Source of the DNA: a virus
Virus record (IMG/VR): IMGVR_UViG_3300017917_001524
Span: 182,543 to 246,542 of that record
DNA length: 64,000 nucleotides
Direction: 5' to 3' (one strand)
Positions 39,416 through 48,446 of this stretch are shown here, piece by piece; the stretch's first letter is position 1; each line of letters begins with the position of its first letter. The translations under genes and the position numbers were made by a program. The notes beneath the pieces are model-generated. The model was not told the origin of the DNA. It saw only the letters and a list, made by a program, of their open reading frames with translations, and did not search any database.

Positions 39416-39856
39416 ATGAACAATAACATAAAACCACATTATGTGGATTTCAATACAGCTAAACTACTTAAAGAAAAAGGATTTAAGTATTATTGTCCTA
39501 TAAGTTATTGGAATCAAGAACTTACATACAATACACCAGGTTACCCATTAGAAAATGGAGAAACATCCCAAGAAAACTACTATGATTTTGAAAGATACTA
39601 TGCACCCGAACAACACATCGTGGTGGAATGGTTAAGAATTAATTATGGTATTTGGATTTATACATACCCTGTCGCACCTTTTATTGTAGACGATGAAGAT
39701 TATCCTAAAATTGTATGGGTTTCAAAAATATGTTCTTTAAATCAAGTAAATTTTGAAAAGTTTATTGATGCTGATAATGGACTTGCAGTTAATCATCATT
39801 CACCTGAAAAAGCATACAACGCAGCATTTGATTACATTTTAAATAATTTAATATGA
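39416..39856 (+). CDS. ARWLKEKGF family, copy 2 (146 aa)
   Basis: KPHYVDFNTAKLLKEKGFKY, YAPEQHIVVEWLRINYGIWI and KAYNAAFDYILNNLI parallel the gene at 34991. About 14 residues longer in the middle. Confidence 0.72.
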   Translation: MNNNIKPHYVDFNTAKLLKEKGFKYYCPISYWNQELTYNTPGYPLENGETSQENYYDFERYYAPEQHIVVEWLRINYGIWIYTYPVAPFIVDDEDYPKIVWVSKICSLNQVNFEKFIDADNGLAVNHHSPEKAYNAAFDYILNNLI

Positions 39857-40059
39857 AAATATTTGAAAAAAGAGAATATACTGATGGAGGCACTAATGAC
39901 CGAGGTTATACAATAGGATATGTTAAAACAAATAAAACAAAAGAACAATTAAGAAAAGAAGTTGGTCATGGTTTTATTGATTTTATTGAAATATCAGAAA
40001 AGCAATTCTTAGAAAAGAAGGAAGAAGCTTTTAAAAAATATAAAATGTTTGATTTATGA
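39853..40059 (+). CDS. Hypothetical (68 aa)
   Basis: MKIFEKREYTDGGTNDRGYT start, then KEQLRKEVGHGFIDFIEISE. ATGA overlaps on both sides. No paralogue in the first block. Confidence 0.6.
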   Translation: MKIFEKREYTDGGTNDRGYTIGYVKTNKTKEQLRKEVGHGFIDFIEISEKQFLEKKEEAFKKYKMFDL

Positions 40060-40213
40060 CACAACAAGAAATACATGAAAGAAATAGAGACATAGCTTGT
40101 ATCTGTCTTAAATTTACCAAAATCTACTTTAAGTAGAAAGATTAAAAATAAACAAAAAGTAAATGGGTATACATACCAATTTTGCTAAAAACTATAATAA
40201 AGGAAAATTATGA
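40056..40213 (+). pseudogene. Broken ABA-sandwich gene with homing-endonuclease tail remnant
   Basis: The N terminus MTQQEIHERNRDIAC is that of the copy at 35540, and the C terminus FAKNYNKGKL (ending 40211-40213) is its ending. The core between is missing. In its place, frame 40099-40188 reads NLPKSTLSRKIKNKQKVNGY, then TYQFC and a stop, which looks like the DNA-binding NUMOD1-type tail of a homing endonuclease. This suggests insertion of an endonuclease gene followed by deletion. Confidence 0.6.
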
Positions 40214-40566
40214 ATAAAGAATTTGTATCATATGAACAGGCGTTAACACTTAAAGAGTTAGGATTTGATGAACAATGTTTCATGGTGTGGGATTCTCCAC
40301 GTACTATGATCCCAGATCACGAAGCAGGTTCAAACGCAACAAATGTAGACGCACCTCTTAAACAACAAGTACTTAGATGGTTTAGAGAAAAACATAAATT
40401 ACTTGCAATCATACACCAAAGTGGGGATGAAAATGATAAATACACTTTTCGAGTTTATGAAACACAATATCCTCACATGACAGTTGGAAGAGGTGATGAA
40501 TATAATTATGATGATGCTGAAGATGATTGTATAAATAAATTAATTGAAATTGTTAAATCTAAATGA
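40210..40566 (+). CDS. LGFDEPCF family, copy 4 (118 aa)
   Basis: MNKEFVSYEQALTLKELGFD then EQCFMVW, DAPLKQQVLRWFREKHKLLA, and DDCINKLIEIVKSK. Starts at the tail of the broken ABA gene (TTATGAA). Confidence 0.72.
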   Translation: MNKEFVSYEQALTLKELGFDEQCFMVWDSPRTMIPDHEAGSNATNVDAPLKQQVLRWFREKHKLLAIIHQSGDENDKYTFRVYETQYPHMTVGRGDEYNYDDAEDDCINKLIEIVKSK

Positions 40567-40568
40567 TT

Positions 40569-40853
40569 ATGAAAGGAATCTACATTACCAAAGAGGGTAA
40601 ACAAGAGATTGAAGCTAAGATAGCTGAACTTGAAAATGAAGAGGATATTAACTCTGAGTGTTGGGGTATATCAAGTTCTATTTATCAACAAATCCTAGCA
40701 TCCGCAACAATACTACCTGTTGAAACAGATTATAGTTATATTCAAGAGAAGTATTTTGACGAAATTAAAAAAGATGATTCTCCAGATACTAAATTGGTTG
40801 AAATACTACAAGAAAATTTTAAAAACGGCTTAATCATTCAACCTAAACAATAA
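40569..40853 (+). CDS. KGIYxTxEGKQEIEAKI family, copy 2 (94 aa)
   Basis: I use the second in-frame Met, giving MKGIYITKEGKQEIEAKIAE as in the copy at 35860. IYQQILASATILPVETDYSY and GLIIQPKQ follow. Confidence 0.7.
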   Translation: MKGIYITKEGKQEIEAKIAELENEEDINSECWGISSSIYQQILASATILPVETDYSYIQEKYFDEIKKDDSPDTKLVEILQENFKNGLIIQPKQ

Positions 40854-40857
40854 AATT

Positions 40858-41124
40858 ATGGACTTAAATAAAGAAGCCGAAGAATATGCATGGAAAAAGA
40901 AAAACCCTTTCTCAGTACAGTTATTGGCAAATGAATTAGTTTTAGCAACTAAAACTGATTTTATTGAAGGTGCAAATTCAAAATATGTTCAAGCTAAAAT
41001 ACTTCAGGCTCAAATTGATATGATCACTTCTTTTGAAAAAACAGATGATTTTGGTCAAGATCATAGAAACTATTTTAAAAAAATCAAACAAAATCTTCAA
41101 CAACAACTTGAAAATTTAATATAA
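40858..41124 (+). CDS. EGANSKYVQAK family, copy 2 (88 aa)
   Basis: MDLNKEAEEYAWKKKNPFSV and FIEGANSKYVQAKILQAQID mirror the gene at 36351. The stop overlaps the next ATG by one base. Confidence 0.7.
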   Translation: MDLNKEAEEYAWKKKNPFSVQLLANELVLATKTDFIEGANSKYVQAKILQAQIDMITSFEKTDDFGQDHRNYFKKIKQNLQQQLENLI

Positions 41125-41498
41125 TGGATAACGATAAACTTCCTTACAGTTTATACATTCTAATTTTTTTGTTTTTTGGTTACTTTATTTATAACCATAA
41201 AAAACAAATGGATGAAATCGACGCACGAATTGAATGGTACAATAACAAACACAAAAAACCATACACATTACCTGTCACAACCCAAAGGGTTATTGGCGTT
41301 GTTGAAAGCTCATACCCTGTTTCATTATCAAAATATTTAAGAAGATATCGGGTAAATCTTCAAAATGGAAGTTCTTTTTTAATTGGGGGTAATTTTAGTA
41401 TGCCCTATTTTCAACGAGGTGATAATGTTGTCGGTGTCTACGAAGATAATAATCTTGAATATATTATTGACTCAAGAGGTAATAAATATAACCCATAA
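41124..41498 (+). CDS. Membrane-anchored hypothetical (124 aa)
   Basis: Residues 8-22 (SLYILIFLFFGYFIY) form a transmembrane segment. The soluble part is beta-rich (TTQRVIGVVESSYPVSLSKY, LQNGSSFLIGGNFSMPYFQR). No family recognised. Confidence 0.6.
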   Translation: MDNDKLPYSLYILIFLFFGYFIYNHKKQMDEIDARIEWYNNKHKKPYTLPVTTQRVIGVVESSYPVSLSKYLRRYRVNLQNGSSFLIGGNFSMPYFQRGDNVVGVYEDNNLEYIIDSRGNKYNP

Positions 41499-41514
41499 TA
41501 TCCAAAATTATGTT

Positions 41515-41522
41515 TATATTTG
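41515..41522 (+). promoter_or_regulatory. -7 box TATATTTG
   Basis: TATATTTG in a 69-base gap before the gene at 41568. A second, imperfect copy (TACTATTTG) lies 13 bases downstream. No clean TTTG box at the usual distance. Confidence 0.4.
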
Positions 41523-41567
41523 TACTAATATTCGTACTATTTGTACCTCAATTTTAAATTAAATAAA

Positions 41568-42242
41568 ATGTATACTCTACACAAACTACCAGATGGATTT
41601 ATTGTTACTTCTGATGAGGAGATAATCCAAAATGATACCTGTTTAAATTGGTATAACAATCCTTTAACCTTGATGTATAATATTAATGTTGGAGGTAAAG
41701 ATTGGGAAGAAAATAAAAAAGGATTCTTAAAAGTAATTGCTCAACAAGACCAAATTGATTTTAGTTCTTTATCAGAAGAAGAACAGAAGAAGATTGGATG
41801 GTTTGATGTTGATAAGTTAGCTGAATTGGCTTGGTTAGAAAAAGCTGCAACGTCTACATCATTACAATGGCTTTCATCAAAAGCAACTTTTAAAGAAATA
41901 TTTAAAGACACTTTCCAAAAAGCACAAGAACTTCTATCTGATAGAAGGTTTACAGAAAAGGATTTAAAAGATGCTTCTATAATGTATGCACAATGGTTAA
42001 TAGGCGGTACACCTTCTCTAAGAGTTGCACAAAATCCAGAAGAGAGATTTAAACAAATTATTGAATCTCTATCTCAACCTAAATCATTGGAAATAGAAAT
42101 TGAGATGGAATATAAAGATGGTTTTGGATATTGGTACGACTACACCCCAATGATACAAGAATGCAATAAAGAACCATTTGCACTAAGACCAAAACTAACT
42201 AATGGTAAAATCAAAATAACCAAATTATGTACAGAAAATTAA
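41568..42242 (+). CDS. LPEGFIVTSDEEI family, copy 2 (224 aa)
   Basis: MYTLHKLPDGFIVTSDEEII start, LKVIAQQDQIDFSSLSEEEQ, FQKAQELLSDRRFTEKDLKD and IIESLSQPKSLEIEIEMEYK. MYAQWLIGGTPSLRVAQNPE inside the C-terminal half is shared with the gene at 28420. Confidence 0.75.
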   Translation: MYTLHKLPDGFIVTSDEEIIQNDTCLNWYNNPLTLMYNINVGGKDWEENKKGFLKVIAQQDQIDFSSLSEEEQKKIGWFDVDKLAELAWLEKAATSTSLQWLSSKATFKEIFKDTFQKAQELLSDRRFTEKDLKDASIMYAQWLIGGTPSLRVAQNPEERFKQIIESLSQPKSLEIEIEMEYKDGFGYWYDYTPMIQECNKEPFALRPKLTNGKIKITKLCTEN

Positions 42243-42547
42243 AACGAACTTGGTCAAACGGATATGCCAATCATATCCCCAATTTTAAAAAGGTTTTCCC
42301 CGAACTTTCAAAACTTAATAACGAAGAATTATGCGATAGACTTATTGAATTAAAACTCGACTTCTATTACGAAGAAAAAACTCCCGTCAATATCTGGATC
42401 AGATTTACACTACCATTCGCATTACTCATAATGTTCATTATGTTCATCCTATTACCAATAAATTTCTTCATCACAGGAAAATGGGGGTACTCCCTTAACG
42501 AAAAAAATCGACTCCTAAACTGGTTTAGATCCCTAAAACTACAATAA
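42227..42547 (+). CDS. Membrane protein (106 aa)
   Basis: One or two hydrophobic stretches (residues 61-83, FTLPFALLIMFIMFILLPIN) after a soluble N terminus with FKKVFPELSKLNNEELCDRL. From here on coding-strand composition becomes noticeably richer in C. Confidence 0.6.
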   Translation: MYRKLKRTWSNGYANHIPNFKKVFPELSKLNNEELCDRLIELKLDFYYEEKTPVNIWIRFTLPFALLIMFIMFILLPINFFITGKWGYSLNEKNRLLNWFRSLKLQ

Positions 42548-42549
42548 TA

Positions 42550-42720
42550 ATGAAAACATTAAAACTAACTAAAACACAACTTGACCTATTAAAAGGTCTA
42601 ATAAATAAAATCGCAACCAACGACAATGGTAACCGAGATTTAAACCACTTATATTACGAATTCACACCAAAAGCACCTGATGTCTTACACAATATAAATA
42701 AAAAATTAAAAGCATTATAA
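42550..42720 (+). CDS. Small hypothetical (56 aa)
   Basis: MKTLKLTKTQLDLLKGLINK start, then DLNHLYYEFTPKAPDVLHNI. Flanked by genes with 2-5 base gaps. No family recognised. Confidence 0.55.
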   Translation: MKTLKLTKTQLDLLKGLINKIATNDNGNRDLNHLYYEFTPKAPDVLHNINKKLKAL

Positions 42721-42724
42721 CCAT

Positions 42725-43276
42725 ATGTACACACTACACAAACTACCAGAAGGATTTATTGTTACTTCAAATGAAGATATAAAAGAAGGTGATGAAGTTA
42801 TACATATTGGGAATCCTTCATTTACTTTTAATGAGTCAATGAGAAACTTTCTTTGTAAAGATTGTAAAAAAGTAATAGCTCAACAAGACCAAATTGATTT
42901 CTCTGACGACATATCTGAAGAGAAATTGAAAGAGATCGGATGGTTTGATTTAGAAAAGTTGTCTTATGAAGAATATCCACAAACAAAGCACGATAATATG
43001 TACGACGAAGGTTTGAGAATTGGGTTTGAAACCGGTTTCCAAAAAGCACAACAACTTCTATCTGATAAAAAGTTTACTTTGGAGGATATGAGAAAAATGA
43101 TGGAAACGGGAATTGTTTATGGTAGACAATTTGAATGGGATGTTCTAAATGGTAATAAAAGAAAAGAGGAACATAATCAACTTTTTGATAAACTTATCCA
43201 ATCTCTATCTCAAAAATCATGGAATATTAACGGTAAATGGAATAATGACGTTTTTATTATCACAAATATAATCTAA
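42725..43276 (+). CDS. LPEGFIVTSDEEI family, copy 3 (183 aa)
   Basis: MYTLHKLPEGFIVTSNEDIK, KKVIAQQDQIDFSDDISEEK, FQKAQQLLSDKKFTLEDMRK and IQSLSQKSWNI. Shorter C terminus than the other two copies. Confidence 0.75.
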   Translation: MYTLHKLPEGFIVTSNEDIKEGDEVIHIGNPSFTFNESMRNFLCKDCKKVIAQQDQIDFSDDISEEKLKEIGWFDLEKLSYEEYPQTKHDNMYDEGLRIGFETGFQKAQQLLSDKKFTLEDMRKMMETGIVYGRQFEWDVLNGNKRKEEHNQLFDKLIQSLSQKSWNINGKWNNDVFIITNII

Positions 43277-43281
43277 ACACA

Positions 43282-43506
43282 ATGATCATCACAAACGATA
43301 AGGAATTCGAAGAATTTTTCCCCTACCCAAAAAAATATATCAAAAATTACCCAAAAGAATACCCTTGCATTTGTCGTCGCTCTCTCGAAGGAGGTGGTCT
43401 CACCGGCGAATACTACAACGTATATGTCACCTATTTCCCTAAAAACGTAACACCAAATGAAGCATTCTTAATCGGACTTAACCCACATTGGGAACTACTT
43501 CCGTAA
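43282..43506 (+). CDS. Hypothetical (74 aa)
   Basis: Pro/Tyr-rich (FFPYPKKYIKNYPKEYPCIC). RRSLEGGGLTGEYYNVYVTY and FLIGLNPHWELLP follow. Sits 15 bases before cas3. No family recognised; not similar to known Cas or anti-CRISPR proteins that I can tell. Confidence 0.55.
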   Translation: MIITNDKEFEEFFPYPKKYIKNYPKEYPCICRRSLEGGGLTGEYYNVYVTYFPKNVTPNEAFLIGLNPHWELLP

Positions 43507-43521
43507 TATTACACAACTTAT

Positions 43522-45798
43522 ATGGATATACTAGCAAAAAGTGATGGGACAACATTAATTGATCACTCAAATAATGTGTCACAAGTATCAATTATGATTT
43601 ATCGTGAATTAACGAAAAACATATCATTACAACAAAATCATTTATTGGTATTAGAGATCGCAGGTAAATTACACGATATCGGTAAGTGCACAAAAAATTT
43701 TCAAAATAAACTAAAAAAAAATCATCCAGAAGAAGATATTTTTGACGTGATATCTAGAATCCCTTATCGACATAATGAAGTTGGTTGGGCGTTTTTAAGC
43801 AAATATCTACAATTACCAAATGAAATTCTAACATTGGTGTTGGACTTGGTTTATTGGCATCATGGTATATCAAATAAACTTGGTGGTTATAATAATTTTG
43901 AATTATTAAGTAAAATCCCTAATACCGATATTGAAATAATGGTTGAATACCTAAAATCAGTTATTGATGAAGAATATATCAACCCCACACCAGAACTCGC
44001 AAACACAAGAAACGCACCCACATATTATTCAAATGACCCTGACACCTCCTCAGATAAAAATATGTATCTACTTACATTGAGGGCATCATTGAATTCCGCT
44101 GATAGACTTTGTTCAATGACAGGAAATAAACAATTATCTATTGATGATGTCAAATCAATGATCTTTAATGATGATTTTGACACAAATCTAATTGACATTA
44201 CAAAACATGAATATTTTGGTAATGAACGATTCCAATTACAACAATCAATATCAAATATAACAAAAGAAACAACAATAATAAAAGCACCCGCCGGTTTCGG
44301 TAAAACTTTACTGGGATTGTTATGGATGATATCACAAAAAAAGAAAATTCTATGGGTCTGTCCTAGAAATGTTGTCGCAATATCTGTCTTTAAAACTATC
44401 ACCCAAGAACTTAAAGCATTTGGTGCAAATAATGTTAGTGTTGAAGTATACGTAACCGGTGAAGTGTCCATGTCAACACATAACTCAAATGGGTTTGAAT
44501 CCGATATTATTATCACCAATATTGATAATTTTTTGGCTCCTAGCGTCGATAATAGACACGGAAATAGAATATGCGATATATTAAACTTCCCCGTTGTATT
44601 CGATGAATGGCATGAATTCGTCTCCGATACCGCAATGTTTTCCTGTTTTATTAATATTATGCGTGTTAGACATCGTTTAACAGGGTCCAAAACAATACTA
44701 TTGTCAGCAACACCAATACCAATTAATGGATTCTGGGATACAATTAAATCACAAACACTAATCTTACCAAATAAAGATTCCCACTATCCAGCACCACATA
44801 AAATCCCTTATAAATTAAATATTGTTGACGATTTATCCGCACCTGACAATTCATCAACATTGATCATTTATAACTCAATTCAAAATGTTCAATTAAATAA
44901 AACAAATTCATCTAATATCATTCACAGCGGATACGTCGACTCAGATAGAAACATAAAATTAAATGAAATATATCAACTCTATGGTAAACAATCAAAACGC
45001 ACCAATAACAAACCAAATCTATATAGCGGACCATTAATTAGAGCCAGCTTAGATATCTCATTTCAACATTTATATGAATCAATCGTATCCCCACAATATA
45101 CCCTACAAGCAATCGGACGTTGTAATCGATTTGGTGACTATAATGACCAATGCACGATAAACCTATCCAATCAGTTTGATTTAGGTGAAAATAACCTAAA
45201 AGATATATTATATTCAAGAAACTTTACAGGTACTTGGTTCGATTTCATTAAACAATATCATGGACATGATGTCACACTAGATGAACTTTATGTACTATAC
45301 AATAAATTCGAAAACACAAACCAAAATACCCTAATTGGTTATTATAAATCAAAACACCATAACAGTCTAACCAACTTGTCTAAAATCCACCCAATCAAAT
45401 ATTATAACAAAAAAGTTAAATCCGATGTCAAAACAATTGGATCAAATAAACTTCGCATCCTAAATGATGGTTTGTTCGTTATCGCAAAAAATAATAACCA
45501 AAAAACATATTGTGACCCATTCTCAGTTGAAATTTATGGGGGAATTTCCGAACAATTCAAAGAACGCGATTATGATGTAAACATCGGTAAAATAATTAGC
45601 GTCATGAAAGAACTTAGAAACACTAACGACACAAGATTCGATTATAATAACATTATCGACGATTCCTACCATACAATGGACGACATAAGAAAAGCAGCAA
45701 AAAAATCAAACACACCATATATCCGATTCGATGCCGTTTATGACCAAACATATGGACTAATAAAACATACCACCCTTTATAAAATTTTTCCCAAATAA
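43522..45798 (+). CDS. cas3: CRISPR-associated Cas3 (HD nuclease + helicase)
   Basis: N-terminal HD nuclease: LIDHSNN (about 12-18), GKLHDIGK (about 48-55), RHNEVGW, LVYWHHG and LNSADR. The SF2 helicase follows: Walker A KAPAGFGKTLLGLLW (about 254-268), motif II FDEWHEF (DExH form with Trp), motif III LLSATPIP, motif VI QAIGRCNRFGD, and a C-terminal region of about 190 residues. Length 758 is normal for Cas3. HD precedes helicase, and no Cas2 is fused, unlike type I-F Cas2-3. It would unwind and degrade DNA recruited by the Cascade encoded downstream. Confidence 0.95.
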   Translation: MDILAKSDGTTLIDHSNNVSQVSIMIYRELTKNISLQQNHLLVLEIAGKLHDIGKCTKNFQNKLKKNHPEEDIFDVISRIPYRHNEVGWAFLSKYLQLPNEILTLVLDLVYWHHGISNKLGGYNNFELLSKIPNTDIEIMVEYLKSVIDEEYINPTPELANTRNAPTYYSNDPDTSSDKNMYLLTLRASLNSADRLCSMTGNKQLSIDDVKSMIFNDDFDTNLIDITKHEYFGNERFQLQQSISNITKETTIIKAPAGFGKTLLGLLWMISQKKKILWVCPRNVVAISVFKTITQELKAFGANNVSVEVYVTGEVSMSTHNSNGFESDIIITNIDNFLAPSVDNRHGNRICDILNFPVVFDEWHEFVSDTAMFSCFINIMRVRHRLTGSKTILLSATPIPINGFWDTIKSQTLILPNKDSHYPAPHKIPYKLNIVDDLSAPDNSSTLIIYNSIQNVQLNKTNSSNIIHSGYVDSDRNIKLNEIYQLYGKQSKRTNNKPNLYSGPLIRASLDISFQHLYESIVSPQYTLQAIGRCNRFGDYNDQCTINLSNQFDLGENNLKDILYSRNFTGTWFDFIKQYHGHDVTLDELYVLYNKFENTNQNTLIGYYKSKHHNSLTNLSKIHPIKYYNKKVKSDVKTIGSNKLRILNDGLFVIAKNNNQKTYCDPFSVEIYGGISEQFKERDYDVNIGKIISVMKELRNTNDTRFDYNNIIDDSYHTMDDIRKAAKKSNTPYIRFDAVYDQTYGLIKHTTLYKIFPK

Positions 45799-45822
45799 AA
45801 CAAATAATTAAATTGTTTCACC

Positions 45823-45830
45823 TATATTTG
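45823..45830 (+). promoter_or_regulatory. -7 box TATATTTG before the Cascade genes
   Basis: TATATTTG lies 19 bases before the cas7-like ATG in the 51-base gap after cas3. The expected TTTG box is not well formed. It may allow separate expression of the Cascade genes and the array. Confidence 0.45.
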
Positions 45831-45849
45831 TATCACAAAATATTAACAC

Positions 45850-46923
45850 ATGAATAAAATAAAAAATGTCCTATTCAGGGCAAAACTAAAAGGTCGAGGA
45901 ATCGTTAATTTCGATAGTTCCGATCAAAAATTCGTTTATAATGGTTCAGACATGCACCATATGAAAACACTACATGATAACACCTCTTACGCAAAAAAGA
46001 AGTTTTATCGTGATGAAAACAACAATTTGAAATACAAAATTTCCATTTCATCTGATTGTTTAAGACATGATATCTTTAAAGATGAAATTCCCTTCCAATC
46101 ACCAAACATCATTAACGGTGATCACATTTTATATTCATTTATCGCCAGCCCAGCATCCCTAATTCGTGGATATCTATTTGCAGATACCTCTGAAACCCTT
46201 AAACGTGGTGGTGCGTTAACAATTACAGACGCAATTCAAACTTGTAACGCAGTCTCCACCATTGAAACATTCACCAAAAGCGGTAAAAAATTAACCGATT
46301 CCGATAAAACTGATAACACGTTCTTCCGTAAAGAAACCATCGGTGATGTTGAATATCAAACACAAGGAAATATCGATTTGATGACATTACAATTCGTCTC
46401 CTGTGATAAAGTTTTTGATCGATACGCGTTTAACCCAGATATGTTCAATATCTACAAACAATTCATGTCATTGAAATTCCCAACGTTTGATAGTGAATTA
46501 GGTTATTATCAAATTAAATCATCAGACATTGACATCCCTGAACATGGACTAATGTTATCCAATGAAAATGTTGTTCTTTTGGTAAAAGAAACATTAAAGA
46601 AACTCTTTGGTTTAAACATCACACGTAAAGGTTCATTCGCTAACGTTACCGAACTTCAATATAAACTCGTTCAAGACCCACTAACTGATACCTTTCACAA
46701 TGATGAAGGTTGGGTTACAATATCTTCAGTCAATGATATCAATACAATCAACTTCGAAGTCGAACAGTTTTATACACTAATCGATAAAAATGTTGCAACC
46801 GAAAAACGTCGCATGATTGAAGAAGATTACGAAAATCGTAAAAATAAAGACGCCGAAACAAAAGCCAAAAAGAAATCTGACGCAAAAAAAGCCAAAGACA
46901 AAAAAAATGAGGATTCTGAATAA
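45850..46923 (+). CDS. cas7: Cas7-like Cascade backbone protein (357 aa)
   Basis: Placement after cas3 and the pattern GRGIVNF near the N terminus, FIASPASLIRGYLFADTSET followed by LKRGGALTITDA, and QGNIDLMTLQFVSCDKVFDR are those of a Cas7/Csy3-like RAMP that binds the crRNA. The SLIRGYxF..LKR..LTI string recalls the Cas7 of the minimal I-F2 (I-Fv) systems, but I am not certain of the subtype. The last 50 residues are an extreme Lys/Glu-rich tail (KKKSDAKKAKDKKNEDSE), unusual for Cas7. Confidence 0.75.
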   Translation: MNKIKNVLFRAKLKGRGIVNFDSSDQKFVYNGSDMHHMKTLHDNTSYAKKKFYRDENNNLKYKISISSDCLRHDIFKDEIPFQSPNIINGDHILYSFIASPASLIRGYLFADTSETLKRGGALTITDAIQTCNAVSTIETFTKSGKKLTDSDKTDNTFFRKETIGDVEYQTQGNIDLMTLQFVSCDKVFDRYAFNPDMFNIYKQFMSLKFPTFDSELGYYQIKSSDIDIPEHGLMLSNENVVLLVKETLKKLFGLNITRKGSFANVTELQYKLVQDPLTDTFHNDEGWVTISSVNDINTINFEVEQFYTLIDKNVATEKRRMIEEDYENRKNKDAETKAKKKSDAKKAKDKKNEDSE

Positions 46924-47743
46924 ATATCTACACCTTGAATTTAGGGATGCTAAATTGTATCCACTAAAAGATGGTCGAGGCCGATTAACCAAGGATAAGA
47001 TATTTGATATCAATGGTAGACGTGATAGGGAATACGAATTCGTTGAACCTATCACGGTTCACCAAATCTCAAATATGCTACATGTTTTATTTGGTCAACG
47101 TCCTAAACCCACTCACCGAGAAACGGTATACCAAAGGTCTGAATATCTCTTCCAAAAAGCCATGGATTCATATCTAAAACTTAATACCGTCTTAGATAAT
47201 AAAGGTAACCTAATAAGAGAATCAACACAAACCAAAAAAGCAGTACATAATGCTTGGTCAACAACCGCATTCATAACATGGTCTCGTGTTAAAGACTACG
47301 CTGGTGACTATTTCCCACAAATCCAAGCTGAGTTGATTCGTGCTTTTGGTCAAGATATTTTATCCAAACCTTTTGCTGATCTTGTTCCAATGATTAAAAC
47401 TTCCACCGATACACAACTTATTAACTTCTTCGAGGGTTTAAAAGATATAAAACTGACAGCATTGCACACATACATATTTGATGAGCGTGGTAGAACACAC
47501 ATAAATGCGTCATCAAAAACAAGACTTACTGTTTTGTCAGGTTTGGATTCAATTGTTAAGTTTAGTGGTAACATTATTGTACCAGTAAACGATGATGACA
47601 TTGAAATCATCAGGTCAAACAAAGGGTGTGCAACCATATTAGATGGTGGTTTGGTAATGATTAAAACTTTAACACCCGATTATAACACCACCATCGATGG
47701 TTATATTAAAGTATCTGACATTTCACTTGAAATTAAACAATAA
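46907..47743 (+). CDS. cas5: Cas5-like Cascade protein with helical insertion (278 aa)
   Basis: The true start is the ATG at 46907, overlapping cas7 by 17 bases; a longer frame simply reads the cas7 tail. Residues 1-35 (NKYLHLEFRDAKLYPLKDGR) and 215-278 (TVLSGLDSIVKFSGNIIVPV; TTIDGYIKVSDISLE) are beta-rich as in Cas5. The stretch between (about 45-200) is largely helical (SEYLFQKAMDSYLKLNTVLD). In I-Fv systems such a helical insert in Cas5 replaces the missing large subunit; the same may hold here. Assignment rests on position and layout. Confidence 0.65.
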   Translation: MRILNKYLHLEFRDAKLYPLKDGRGRLTKDKIFDINGRRDREYEFVEPITVHQISNMLHVLFGQRPKPTHRETVYQRSEYLFQKAMDSYLKLNTVLDNKGNLIRESTQTKKAVHNAWSTTAFITWSRVKDYAGDYFPQIQAELIRAFGQDILSKPFADLVPMIKTSTDTQLINFFEGLKDIKLTALHTYIFDERGRTHINASSKTRLTVLSGLDSIVKFSGNIIVPVNDDDIEIIRSNKGCATILDGGLVMIKTLTPDYNTTIDGYIKVSDISLEIKQ

Positions 47744-47747
47744 ACAA

Positions 47748-48446
47748 ATGAGAATAAGAATAAATTTTTCACCTAGTAAAACACCACTTCCAATGCATAA
47801 TCAATCATTGGTTAACTCCTATATACATAAATGCTTGGGTCACAATAACCCTTATCATAACGCAAAAAATGACTATTGCATATCATCATTACGTGGAGGT
47901 AAAATGAATAACGATAATACCCTCGATTTTCCAAATGGTGGTTTCCTAACCGTAACCAGCAATAATGGTGTGTTTTTAAACACATTGTTGATTGGGTTAA
48001 TCAACAACAAAGAGTTTATCCATGGTATGGAATTCAGTGGTGTGACACACATCAACGAAAAGTTTTATGATGGGTGGAACCATTTTGCTACATTATCACC
48101 ATTTTTGGTTAAAGAGTATTGTGATAAAAAGCGTTATACTTATTTAACGTTGAAAGATAAGGATTTTTCATCCAAATTAAAATCATATCTAATTAAGAAA
48201 ATCACGGCAATTTCACCTGATTTGGACTTAACAGATTTTGATGTAAATATACCTGACAACCCAACCCATAAAGTAAAAACAATTCTCGTCAAAAATGTCG
48301 CAAATAAAGCCAACCAATGCCAAATAAACATACATTGCAATAAAAAAGTCGCCCAACTCCTATACACCATTGGAATCGGACAATCAACAGGCTGCGGGTT
48401 CGGTACTATCTATAAAACCGAAAACCATAAACTTTATACCACATAG
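47748..48446 (+). CDS. cas6: Cas6 crRNA-processing endoribonuclease (232 aa)
   Basis: Starts MRIRINFSPSKTPLPMHNQS (typical first strand of Cas6). HNNPYHNAKNDYCISSLRGG holds the His-rich region expected for catalysis, and the C-terminal glycine-rich loop GIGQSTGCGFGTIY (about 211-224) is the Cas6 family hallmark (GxGxxxxxGFG). This is the I-A/I-B/III type of Cas6, not the shorter Cas6f. It would cut the 36-base repeats of the adjacent array. Confidence 0.9.
   Translation: MRIRINFSPSKTPLPMHNQSLVNSYIHKCLGHNNPYHNAKNDYCISSLRGGKMNNDNTLDFPNGGFLTVTSNNGVFLNTLLIGLINNKEFIHGMEFSGVTHINEKFYDGWNHFATLSPFLVKEYCDKKRYTYLTLKDKDFSSKLKSYLIKKITAISPDLDLTDFDVNIPDNPTHKVKTILVKNVANKANQCQINIHCNKKVAQLLYTIGIGQSTGCGFGTIYKTENHKLYTT

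Noticed and set aside
43282-43506. Cas8 or small subunit hidden upstream of cas3
   Set aside because: Only 74 residues, Pro/Tyr-rich, no similarity in layout to any Cascade subunit.
44025-44690. 221-codon frame on the - strand inside cas3
   Set aside because: Cas3 motifs are intact in the + frame, and the antisense product has no recognisable features. It is a shadow.
46817-46906. Longer start for the cas5-like gene
   Set aside because: The extra Lys-rich residues are the cas7 tail in another frame; the ATG at 46907 gives a normal 17-base overlap.
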